A DNA stretch of 64,000 nt from Cymbomonas tetramitiformis (Eukaryota > Chlorophyta > Pyramimonadophyceae > Pyramimonadales > Pyramimonadaceae). Position 1 is the stretch's first letter. Each line of letters begins with the position of its first letter. Of the stretch, positions 53,701 to 64,000 are shown in pieces. The stretch spans positions 62,001 through 126,000 of the forward strand of contig LGRX02035200.1 of NCBI GenBank assembly GCA_001247695.2, given 5' to 3'. Position numbers and translations under genes: made by a program. The notes beneath the pieces were generated by a model. The model saw nothing but the letters and a program-made list of their open reading frames with translations. It was not told where the DNA came from and ran no database searches.

Positions 53701-56700
53701 GATACTACCTAGTATGCATGTATCCTGCTCCCGCCCCTGGCTGGAATGGCATGCGGATTTCGCCTGATTTGTTGTCCAACTAGGTGGCGTTACTGCACGC
53801 CTGCCCCTGTAACAACAGGCAGGTGTCACACACTCGCCGTGCTCATGAGTCGCGGTTATCCCCCTTCCATCTATCTGCTCACGCACTACCGCAGGTTTCA
53901 CACGCCTTTCCCCTCTCACTTTCCGACGGGTATTGCCCTTGGCCCTCCTCTGGCGAGAGGCTGGTGTCAGCCAATCGCGCCTGCGGTGGTCGGCTGGCAT
54001 GGCCACCATTCGTTGGATGATTGCCTTCCTGCCCGCGTTTCCAGTGGCATGGAAGACTCCCCATCCAGGTCCTTCCGTGATAAGGTGATGAGCAGATAAG
54101 TCCCTGCTAGAATGCTTCTCCTTTTGTGGCTTTTCAAAGTGGCCATTTCTGGGAGCCGGCTGAGTGCAGTCGGCAGGAGTTTCAGGTAAGCCAACCGGTG
54201 TTGCGTGTGGGGGTCGGGTACAGGTATCTGTGCTCTTTGGTTTTCTTCACGCATGCTGCCCGAGGAGCGCTGCTCAGCCCGGACTGCTGAAGTGAAGGAG
54301 GGGGAGGGTGGAGGCCAGGAGTACACCGGGATTGCAGCCGATCGCCTGGAGCGTATGGAGGTCCAGCTGAAACAGGACATCATCCAGGAAGCTGGGAAGA
54401 ACAAGGTCCGGGTCACACCGTGCCCCTCTCCCAAGCGCGAACGCTGTGCGCGTGTGCCGGCGATTTCGGGGGGGGGTTGGGATGCGCAGTGGTGCGGGCC
54501 AGCAACGATGCATATCTGGGTTGGGACGCATGTCCGTTTCAGGGGAGGGGAATGCGAAAATGGGAGACCTGCACGGGGAACTGAAAGGGAAATACAGAGA
54601 TGACGTGTTTAGGATGGATCCAAAAATTCAAAAGCTACAGGCTCCGGTGAAAGGGGCTTTGCCGGCACGCGCCAATTGCTGGTGGAAGGCAGGGACACGG
54701 GCGGCCAATGCCATCGCGCTCATGGCGGGTGATGCATCCGACATGACAAATACACCGACCGTTGGGAGTCCCACTACGCGGCATTGACCACTGAATATGC
54801 ATGTACCCACATCACAGTCGTGCTAAAGGCAGGAATCCTGCGGCATCGATTCGACACCTTGTTTACAGTCGCCGACAGCACCCAGCAGGGGACTAAGACG
54901 CGAAGGGGTTTGGGGGGGATCTGGGGATGTATACAGGGCCGAGTGATGGTGTGCACGGAGACACAAGCCAAGGAGACGGTGGCGGCGCAATGGGAGAGAG
55001 CACAGGAAGAATCCGTCTGTACCTCTGCTGAGGCGTTCAGGGTACGGGCAGGCCGTCCATCACCTGGGAGACGTGAGGCAATTCTTGCTACCATTGAGCG
55101 GTTGAAAAGCCTACAATGTCCACAGAACTGAGAAGATGAAGAGACGAAATATCCGAGGCGCTTGGCCTCAATAGGCCTCGATGGGCGGGGGGGCGCTCTG
55201 AGCAGCGTGGGATGTTGGGGTCCTGCAGGAAATCGAGCAGGCGGATCGGGTGGTGAACTACTTGCGGCTACCGGTGACGCATATGCGCTCTTTCAAGGAC
55301 ACGGACTTTGACAAACTAGTGACAACGCTCTCCGCCGCGGATGACATCCCGGCAGTCATCTTCAGCTGCCAGGTGCCCCTGAGCCCCCGATGCCGGGTCT
55401 TCCCTCGACAACCCTTCAGGCGCTGGCCAATCGTGGAGTTGCAAGTGTGGCACGCGGAGACGAGAATGCGATGCGCTGCCGGACAGGCGCCATAGACTTG
55501 AGAGGGCGCATCGGTGCACACGGGGGCAGCGATGTACCAACCTCCAGGGCTCCTGTTCGACGGGAGCAGCTTGATTGGAACTACTCTAGGCCACGCCTCG
55601 GAGACCTCACAGCCAAGGGCATTCGTGCGCTTGGGCCTTTCTGGAAGGCGCAAGAGACAGAGCCGGGGGGAGGTTGGGGGAGGCTGGGGGGATGGAGATT
55701 GGCGCAGTCGGGGCGGCTGCGCACGACGACCGGGATGGTGGTGGCGAACTTGGTGCTGCGCGCGAACATGCCGCCCGCCCACCGTGGGCAGCAGTTCCGC
55801 GACGTGAAGCACACGATGTCGGCGCGCACTCTCCACGCGGATCCCGGGCCGAGCCTGCCACAGGCCACCGAGATCTCACCCTCTCTGAACACATGGACCG
55901 GGGGTGGTGCCGGGGGGGGGCCACCGCAAGTGCGCAGCATGGAGTCTAGTGACCTCCAGGCATGCCCCTGCCTCTCAGGGCCCGTTGCGAGACGAGGCGC
56001 TCCCCTGGCGTAGGGCCTTAGTCTAGTGACGTCAACACGAGCTCCCTTCTCTCAGGGCCCCTGGCGTAGGGCCTTAGTCTGGAACGACATACTGCTTGGG
56101 GCGCAGCGAGGCGGGCTGTCCAGTCAGCAAGTTCAAACTGTGCAAAAGGATGTTTTGCGAGAGAGATTGGGACCCCGTGCAATGAGCCTTGTGGGAGTTC
56201 GGTAGGGTAGCGAGGTGTGTGATGAAGGTCTTTGAAGAGTGAGTGAAGAGAACGCAACGCTGGCGGTATTCGGGCAGGTAGATAAGCAGGATTGGTTATA
56301 AATTAGGGTTGTGATAGGTCACGAGTAACGCAAGCAGCTAAGCGGATGGATGCCTGGAGCAGATAGAGGAGCTCTCAGGGCTTCCGGGCGGCCTTGATGA
56401 CCCGGTGATCAGCAGCACGTCGAGGAATGGCGACACGCAATCCGCGGAGTGGCTGCTGAGGGCTGACTACGGGTGCGTCGAGGAAACGTTCTAAGCATCT
56501 GCAATGTCGCTTTGTTCTCAGCGTGTCTCAGCTGTTCCCCACTGCGCAGCGGACCGCCCGTGTGAGTCCTGTTCTGTGAGGCCGCAGTGCGATGCTTCCT
56601 GCCGCTCTGTGCGCTGCCATTCAGGCCCACAGCCCGTCAGTGCTTTACTTGCTCCACACTGTTAGCACTGTAGGCCACCGATTGGCACGCTTCGCTTTCC

Positions 56701-59700
56701 TTCGAGTTTTGAGATGCGCGGGCGCTTGCCCCAGCAAGGACCCTAAACCCTAAAGGGTCAATTCCATCGCATCTGCTGCACGCCTGGCAATTTTCAGCTC
56801 TGCCGTAGGCTGGCGCTGGACCAGGCCCCGGCAGATTGCAAGCCCCATAAGAAGCTGCCGTCCTCCACTGCAGTGTCTTTGGACCGTACGATGGCGGCGG
56901 CTCCGGCGAGACCGTGATGGTGCGCGGCCGGTTACGCAGGACGGTGAGGCGTCTGGTGCACTCCTTGGTCAATGGTGAGAAGGCAAAGGCAGAGGTGGAC
57001 GCCGTGATAGAGGAGACGGCCACAGTAGCGCACCTGCGGGAGGTGATCTGCGCGCAGCGGGCGAGGTGGTCTCGGTCCACTTCCATGCCCTATGAAGAGC
57101 GCGTCAAGGTGGCGGCCCGCAGACGGCGGATGCCCCTCTTCTCGCCCTCTTGCCGTAGAATCGGTCTGATCCGCAAACCCTCGGCAGCCGGGTTCGCTGG
57201 GCGCGCTGGGGGGCGCTTGGCGCGACTTCTGAGGCAGAAGGCTTCCGTTTCGATCGAAGTGAGAGAATGCGGCATCGATGGAGATTGAGAGTGCGATCTC
57301 TCTGGGGGAGATGGGAGCAGGTTCGATCAGCAGAAGAGCAGGGCTTGTGGAATGTGAGGAGTTCTGATTGGGTGGCGCTTGAGAGCAGCAAGTTCTGAAA
57401 GGGGGTTTGGGCGGGGGATGGCTGAGAGGGGACGCTGGCGTACACAGAATGCCATCAAGTATGGAATCGAGCACCTGGAGAGGTGGGCTGTGAATGCCCC
57501 CCACGAAGCCCCTGGGAGGCACAGGCGATGGAAAGAGCATATTTCACGTGTGATGGAGCATATTCCATGTGTGATGAAGCACGAGAGGCGCCGGAGAGCG
57601 CGGGGCAAGGGGACGATGGGGGAAGTGCTGCACCTGAGAGGGCGAGGTTGAGGTGGCGTGCCATCTGATTCGTGTAGTGGTGGTGACGTCAGCATTTTGA
57701 GTCAGTGCGCGGTGCTAAGGCTGGGAATGCGGGGAAAGCGGGACGGCCTTTCGCACCTCCGCCCGATCACTTGTGCGCGTGCTTTACTATGATAGTATGC
57801 GCTAAAAGCCTTGGTCATATGACGCCTATGATCATATGACGCACCGTGAGCCGTGGTCGTAATATGTGCTATGAGGAGCAGCCCTGTAACGTGCCAGGAG
57901 GCGCAGGACATTTGAAGTGCCCCCCGACACTCATTGTGCTGGCATGTGTGGATGTGTGTGCATGGTGTGAACGGGGACGGCCACTGGAATGATTTGGATG
58001 ATGGGATGTGGCTGTCCCTGTGGTACCCTTCTGATGGGTACTGCCTCTTTGAGTGCGTCGGGGATTCGTCTACGGCTCGCTTTTTGGGAGTATCTTGGAT
58101 TCGTCTGACGCTAGCTCCCTCTCCGTGTACAGTGCTCATGGTTATTACACATGCCGGGGGACTTGTGTTCTTTGACCTTGATATGAAGTACTGGCGGATC
58201 GCTGTGAACGGGGACGACCGCCGGGTGGAAGTGGGTTTTGGGAGGCGGTTATCCCTGTGGTGCCATTCTGGCGGGCACTGCCTCTTGGAGAGCTCGGTAG
58301 ATTCGTCTGTCGTGCTGCGAGGAGAGGCAGAAGGTGGTGAAGTACACCTTCTGTGTTTTCCCTTGAATTTTGTGGGGAGCACTTAGGTGCCCGCATGTTT
58401 TCTTTTTTTGACATGGGGTGTCCATGCTGTGTGGTGTGACTGCATTCATGACATAACCATGGACCAACAGGTCCCATCCATCGACCAGGAGCCACTGGGG
58501 GGCATGCCAGCAGGGTCCGCTTACTCCGTAACCCAGAGACCAACAATTGTTTGGCGACGATCGGTCACATCGTATCATCTTTCCATGCTGCTTTGCATTT
58601 GGGTTGGGAATATGTATGTGTTTGTGGTATCTTGTCACGGCCCTGCCCTGCTCTTGATTTGCTTCTCACATCCACTGGGATGATGGTGGGCTGGCTTTTG
58701 CTTGCCGATCTCATGCCGTTCAATGTGTGTGCATGGTGCGCGAGACCAGGAATTGTTGGGCGATGATCGGTCACATCGTTTCATCTTTCCATGCTGCTTT
58801 GCATTTGGGTTGGGAATATGTATGAGTTTATGGTATCTTGCCACGGCCCCGTCCTGCTCTTGATTTGCTTCTCACATCCACTGGGATGAAGGTGGGCTGG
58901 CTTTTGTTGGCCGATCTCATGCCGTTCAGTGCATGGTGCGCGCGTTTGAGGCGGCGCCACATCTGCGCTGCGATAAGGCCCTTCGAGTCGCTAGGTCCTT
59001 GGGGGGTCGGATTCTGACTGGTTGTGGCTGTGACGGCCGGCGGTGGACGCGAGATCAGGTATATTATGTTAATCATGTTCACGGTCTGGCTGCATAGCGT
59101 GGACGGCCACCTCACTTTCCAGCAATGGTTGAACGATCATCCTGAGGTGGGCCCCCTCAGTGCATCGCTGGCATCAACTCTTCCGGGCATACCATTTACG
59201 CCAGGCGTTGTATGCAAGAGTGTAATTGCGGGCTGCGTCTGGCGACGGGCAGTAGGGGTCTGGGGCGTGTTTGACCCTGCGGAGTGGGTTGGGGCGGGGG
59301 CTGTGCACAGGTGGCATCAGCAAAGAAGTTTCTCCGGGAGAACCCGCTCGTGGCCCTCGACTACCACCGCACGGCGGACCCCTACAGCGTGCTTGCGGCG
59401 GCAGGGCCCTCCCTCGGTGGCGCCGGCGTCTTCTCCCGCCCAAGCACCCCCTCTCCGTGGAAGCCCGCGGATCCCCCGCCACCTTGGGGCTCGGGCATCA
59501 CACCTGACCAAACTCGCCAGCCGTGCCACGCCGCACTTCCTCCAGAGCCGGGCAGCAGCGGCCCCGGTCCGAGTGAGAGCTTCGTGCTCAAGTCGCGGCG
59601 CGGCCGAGTGCTCGCTCCCGACCTCGTCCTCACCCGTTACCACTTCCCGGGCAAGGTGCGGACCCCCACCCGCCACATTTGGACGCGGCGCGGTCACGGC

Positions 59701-62700
59701 CATGAGACGCAGACGTTACGCGCCTGCGCCGCAGAGGGGGAGTTGCAAACAACAAGGCTGGGTGGTGCTTTTGCCGGTTCAGCCGCGCATTTCTCGGCGC
59801 TCTGGTGGCGATGGGGCTTCGGGCGGTGCGTTTTGGGGGAAGATGAAGGGCCGCGGAGGGTGTGGCGGTGCTTGCAGAGAAAAACGGACACCGGCGTGCC
59901 GAGCTACACGCGGCCTGACGGGCTGCCCATGTGCGCGGTGGCCACCCCGACAGTCCGCGGGCTCCGGCTGCTCCTGCAGGAGCTGGCGACGGCACCGGGG
60001 CGCGTGCAGCTGAAGAACAAGGCATCCCTCGTGTTGACGGACCTCAGAGATGAGCCCCTGGTGTACATCTGCGGGGAGCCGTATGTGCTGAGGGAGCACG
60101 GCCGGCCCACGCAGAAGAGCACGCACGCAGATATCGAGAGTATGTCCCTTGAGAAGGTGGAGGAGGCGCTGTGCCATGACATCCTCAGTGAGATCAAGAA
60201 CTACCGAGGGCACATGCTGCTCCACAACCCAGAGGACGAAGTCAGAGATGCAGGTGCGCCGCTTCTCCTTCAACCGCCGCAGCCGTCTGCGGAGGCGGCT
60301 TCGCGAGCAATATGGCGCCGGCATCGTGGCGATGCACAGAGCCTTGCTCTGCCGCAGCAACAGCTGTGGCGTGGCTGATGGTCTGAGCGTATCAACCGCT
60401 CTTGAGGAGTGCAGTCCGGAGAGCGCCACGTTCGGAGATGAACCCGCGTGTTATCACGGAGGATGCGTGTGGGCTGTGCTCCGAATGCTTTGCTAAGGTC
60501 ACTTTTGCTTGGACGTATGCAGATGCAATCCAGACCGTTGACGGAGAGCCCCTAATACAGTCGTTCTGGATGGACTTGGGCCCTAACCCCTTAGCGCTTG
60601 TGCAAACCCCTCTCGGGGTGAGACCCCCGCCGTTTCTTCCTCGGCATTGCACCCTCCGAGCACAGCATCGCTCTACTGCGAGTATGCACGAGTGATGTGT
60701 CACATGCACACTATGGGGATTGGCTGTGGTGAGTCAGCATAGCGCCTGCGTGCCGAGTGCCTTGCTTGTGTTCCGCACATCGGATGCAGCATCCAGCAGC
60801 TTGGAGGCTGTCCGCCGCATGCAGCACACAGGGTGGCAGGGCAGGGCATCATGTACAGAAGGGCGGTCCCCACATGTGCTCAAGAAGTAGGTGCGGCGGA
60901 ATTGCTGAAACTCCAAACAAATTGTTTCTCAGGGTGTGCTTTTGTGACGTCGCACGCTGAGAAGCTGTGAGGATTGCTGCCAAGCCGTTGATGCAGACCG
61001 CGCTCTGCATTCCAGACGATTGAAGATCACGCCACCGATGGGGTTTTATTCAACAGGTGGCGCAAGAGTTGATGAAGCAGGGGCTCTCAATAGCGTATCG
61101 TCGAGTACCCCTAAGCTACACCCGCAATATCTCCACCATGGACCTGGACGCCCTGCGCACCCACGTCCGTCCCAGGAGATTGCCACAGGCCCCCTTAGCC
61201 CCCAGTATGCCAACCATAGATGTACCCGGGTCTGCTCTGGTTGCATCCAGTGGATGCGGTTCCCGCTCAGATATGCTTGATCCAATTTCCTCCGTTGGAT
61301 CCAAACGGTGGAATGGCCGTGAGCACACTTCGCGCCCTCCATGCCAGCGCCTCATATCTCCTGCTTGCCAGATGTGATGCATCGGTGTATGGAGCTCTGT
61401 CAGCATTCGGCACAGCATCGTAGCTCCGCCAATGCTCCGAGAGCGCACAAGCCGCGGCGCAGGGACTCGCCTCCAAAGCTCTGCAGTGGCGCCGTGTCCT
61501 GGAAACCAGCCTCAACAATCTCAGTGCCGAACCGAGTGCACGTCATGTATGGCGCAGACCCGCGGGGCGCTGAGAAACAGAGGGTGGGGAGGACGTCTTG
61601 AGAACAGCTCGACTCAGCGCCACCGCCAACAGGCTCCCAATCAATCAACTACGTCTTCATGACACAAACAGGTGCTGCACCGATTCCCCAACGAGAACCT
61701 GCCTTGACATCTTCCCTGACAGGGTCGCCGGGAGTCTCCATCTCTTTCTGGCTGTACATGTCTCTCGGCAAAAGGAGTATATGGTCTCAGGCTGTTGCAG
61801 GGTTTATAAGAGCATGTTGGTGGCGCCTGTCACGGTGAGAGAGAGGGATCAAGAAGAGGAAAGCGCGGGTGACGTGCGGGGCGTGCTGCACGTGGTGTGC
61901 AGGGTATGGTGCGGCGGGGTATGCCATGGCCATGACCGCGTGCGTGCTGGCCTCGCGAGGCGTGCTGACCGTGGATCCCCAGGACATGAGGCCGGGCAAG
62001 CGGCATCTGGAGCAGGGAGAGTACCGGGAGATTCTGAGCTTGATGCGCGTGCTGGAGTCCGGGTCATCCTGCAAGGGCCGCGCCGACTGGGCCGTGTCCC
62101 GGTGAAAGCCTTTCCGCCACACTCCGCACCTGCATGGATGGAAACTCCACACACAGTCGGGTCTGCCCGGGGACGCCACACACTGAGGATGGCCTATGCT
62201 GTTCAACTGCTCTGTGGGAATCGGTCCCCTGCGAAAGGGGTCTGGTGCGTTTGGCGATCGAAATGTGGCAGCAAGACTTCTGGCGAGTTTATCGGCTGAC
62301 AAACTATTTGAATTGGCATACCACCTGGCCACGACCTGCCACTTTATCTTGTGGAGGGAGATTTGTAGCGCGGTTGGATGGATACGCGCGTCAGTAGCAG
62401 CGCGCGAGGGTCCACATGAAGTGGCTTCGGATTCTTGCTTCCGACCTTGCAAGCTTGTCCAGTTCGTAACAAGCCCAAGCAAAGATGTTTGATTTCATGA
62501 TCTGCATTTGACTGGGACACGCTCTCCATTATCTGACCTCATTTTTTCTAAGATAGAATGGGAACAGGCAATTGCCTTTTGTCATCGATGCCATATCAGA
62601 CGGCAGATCAAGTTCATAACGATGATGCGCTTCAGGCTAGATGTTGACTACTGGTGTCCCTACAGAGGCAGAATCTTGTGTAACTAATTTGTAAGATGGA

Positions 62701-63405
62701 TGGTTTCTGGTGCGTGCAATGATTACAGCTCTGACAAGCGTTGCTGTCCGTCGATATGTGGCAGGTGTGCTCAGGCTGGAAACATCATTGCTGATCTCCA
62801 CAGGTACGGGGAAGACCTGGCAGATTTGAGTGCGCCGGCCTTACGTGCAGGAACTCATTTGAGTAAATTGACAGCCGCCATGAGCTCTACCATCTAATTT
62901 GCATTGCATGCTAGCATCAGCGGACTTCTATTCTCGCATGGTGTTATGCAACCAGAACGCTTGCACTTACGTTGAGTTTGCTGCAATGCAGGTGCACCAC
63001 TCAACTTGAGGCAATCAAACAGGATGACCAGCCGGCTTTCAAAGAACTAGAGCTTGTTGGCACATCTCATTTACAGCGTTACTTTTTGCTTGGTGCGCAT
63101 TTCTTGCAGTTCCTCTGTCAGACACGATATGTGGATTTAGTTGCGTGTAATTTCCCATGACCTCGGTGCATGATTCTTGCAATTCTTTTGGCATCTAATT
63201 TCATGTTGACGCATCGATCATATAGGGTGCCATTGTGTTTTCATATGCTGAGACGATTTTCTTCGGGTAATGCGGTGGTGCAGTTGCTTACAATGCGTAT
63301 CTCAGTAATGTTTCTGCATTCAACGCGAGCAACGACACCTTTGCGGGCTACATAGAGCAGCGGGGTGAACTTAAGCATCTGATCAGCATCCTCAAGTTGG
63401 AATAA
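47794..63405 (+). CDS. PALD1-like: Paladin-type protein, three phosphatase-like repeats
   Basis: More than 20 small exons follow the plant/algal paladin order. Exon 1 (47794-47949) starts MGCLSCC, a myristoyl/palmitoyl anchor signature, suggesting membrane attachment. Repeat 1: exons 48022-48088 (AVLSKQAILKSDHFPG), 48163-48218 (RIEGAPNYRQ), 48800-48922, 49150-49248, 49499-49600, 50225-50359 (VQTPRDLYEDL), 50582-50656 and 51154-51369, the last two forming the CX5R loop NCQ-MGRGRTTTG; then 51851-51961 and 52345 onward (GVEYLERYF). Repeat 2: 52765-52998, 53429-53623, 54319-54405, 55229-55372 and 55708 onward (SCQ-SGRLRTTTG), about 56914-57119 and about 59048-59146. Repeat 3: 59311-59655, 59878-60253, 60522-60617, 61057-about 61170, 61904-62102, 62765 onward, about 62992-63090 and 63284-63405. 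Its loop reads GYGAAGYAMAM without Cys or Arg, so it should be inactive, as in plant homologues. Paladins are cysteine phosphatase-fold proteins; animal PALD1 is reported to act on phosphoinositides. A few linking exons (54.4-55.2 kb, 61.2-61.9 kb) are unresolved. Confidence 0.88.
52075..52318. repeat. Intronic minisatellite (CATCACAGCCTCG type)
   Basis: About 18 copies of a unit of roughly 12-13 bp, (G)CATC(A/G)CAGCC(T/C)C(G/A), lie in the paladin intron between exons 51851-51961 and 52345 onward. Confidence 0.9.
57120..59045. other. Large paladin intron with internal duplications
   Basis: No exon of the paladin reading frame was found here. Two diverged units lie at about 57960-58075 and 58200-58320 (GTGAACGGGGACG, CCCTGTGGT, GGGCACTGCCTCTT). 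A tandem pair of about 205 bp lies at 58557-58950 (GATCGGTCACATCGT, TTCCATGCTGCTTTGCATTT, GCTTCTCACATCCACTGGG). The 150-codon frame at 57934-58386 arises across the first pair and is probably not a gene. Confidence 0.55.
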
Positions 63406-64000
63406 ATTCATGCGTATGTATGTGCCTATTGGTGTGTGAGCAATATTCTCGCCTTCAGTGCGTCAAAGTAGTATATTTTTGGAACACTGCAAGTAGACCA
63501 AGATTCCATTGCTGGTTGTGGTGATTGCTGCTAAGCAGTATGAGTGGTGTCGTGTGCTGATATGACGCTCTTCAGAGACATATATGCGTAGCAAAATACT
63601 GTTGTAGTGAACAATTCATTTTCTAGTAGTTTATTTCTAGTATGCTTGTAAAAAGGATGATTGACCATGAGCAAATTTGGGCTAAGCTACTTGGTGATCA
63701 TTATGTAATTATTATTATTGTTGCATTGTCAGTAGACACGTGATTTGCCTGTTGTGTATGCAAGCCACAAATGAGACTACTGATGGCATATTGCAACATT
63801 CAGCATGAAAATCTGTGCAATGAGCATGCGGCTGCCATACGATCACACGGGGAGAGAGATAACAGCATTATATGGGCATCATCTTTTTGTGAAGGCTGCA
63901 GCATTGACCTTTCGTATGTGACTTGTAGGAGCACTTTTAGGAATTAGATGTACGTTTTCATCGGAAACACGTGACCCAGTTTTCCCACTAACATGTGCTG
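63406..64000. other. 3' flank of the paladin gene
   Basis: AT-rich DNA with no coding frame. A TATGTAATTATT word near 63705 may serve as the polyadenylation region. Confidence 0.4.

Noticed and set aside
56738..56762. Telomere-like CCCTAAACCCTAAA
   Set aside because: Only about two and a half units inside a host gene intron; too short to be a telomere or an interstitial telomeric array.
57934..58386. 150-codon plus-strand ORF as a separate gene
   Set aside because: It spans a diverged tandem duplication in the large paladin intron, resembles no family and has a matching open frame on the other strand.

Overview
The window is nuclear DNA of a eukaryote, most likely a green alga with a large, transposon-rich genome (Pyramimonadales/prasinophyte grade is a guess). 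Reasons: GT-AG introns throughout; 72-bp leucine-rich-repeat exons; a three-repeat paladin protein that follows the plant/algal version closely; an intron-poor receptor-like gene of a style common in marine green algae; CACTA, hAT and other DNA transposons; and a tRNA-Arg whose two halves lie in permuted order, an arrangement known from small green and red algae. No bacterial operons, rRNA genes or CRISPR arrays are visible.

Left part (1-24,400), mobile-element territory. A 1.3-kb foldback element is followed by a spliced minus-strand gene (about 2,950-7,725) coding for a ParB-like (DGQHR) region and a C-terminal methyltransferase-like region. Several of its introns carry a perfect 22-bp palindrome. 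A GC-rich minisatellite separates this gene from a divergent plus-strand CACTA (En/Spm, TNP2-type) transposase gene (8,624-13,144), whose right subterminal repeats and terminus lie at 13,390-13,723. Two further genes related to CACTA DUF4216 proteins follow: one fused to a PHD finger (14,595-15,526, plus strand) and one without it (18,957-19,848, minus strand). The latter sits among dense clusters of a GTACATG-type palindromic motif that continue to 24,320.

Middle part (16,250-38,970), AT-rich and gene-poor. It holds the permuted tRNA-Arg(UCU)-like locus (17,092-17,172), a second tRNA-like cloverleaf (22,773-22,841), three short hAT-type elements with exact 8-bp target duplications, a 1.08-kb element that pairs with another at 5,840-6,912 (6-bp duplications, covarying hairpins), a 179-bp satellite, and two small unrecognised genes. 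One of these (32,696-34,035) has an hAT element inserted in its coding exon.

Right part (38,975-63,405), ordinary host genes. On the minus strand (46,589 to 38,975) lies a large receptor-like gene: signal peptide, leucine-rich repeats, Ser/Pro-rich stalk, cysteine-rich GCC2/GCC3 (ephrin-receptor-like) repeats and a multi-pass membrane domain. Divergent from it, across a G-rich spacer, is a paladin-type phosphatase gene with many exons (47,794-63,405). Its three repeats could be followed exon by exon to the stop codon; the first two keep a CX5R loop and the third does not. Exon boundaries are my own readings of GT/AG sites and reading frame and have not been tested against transcripts.
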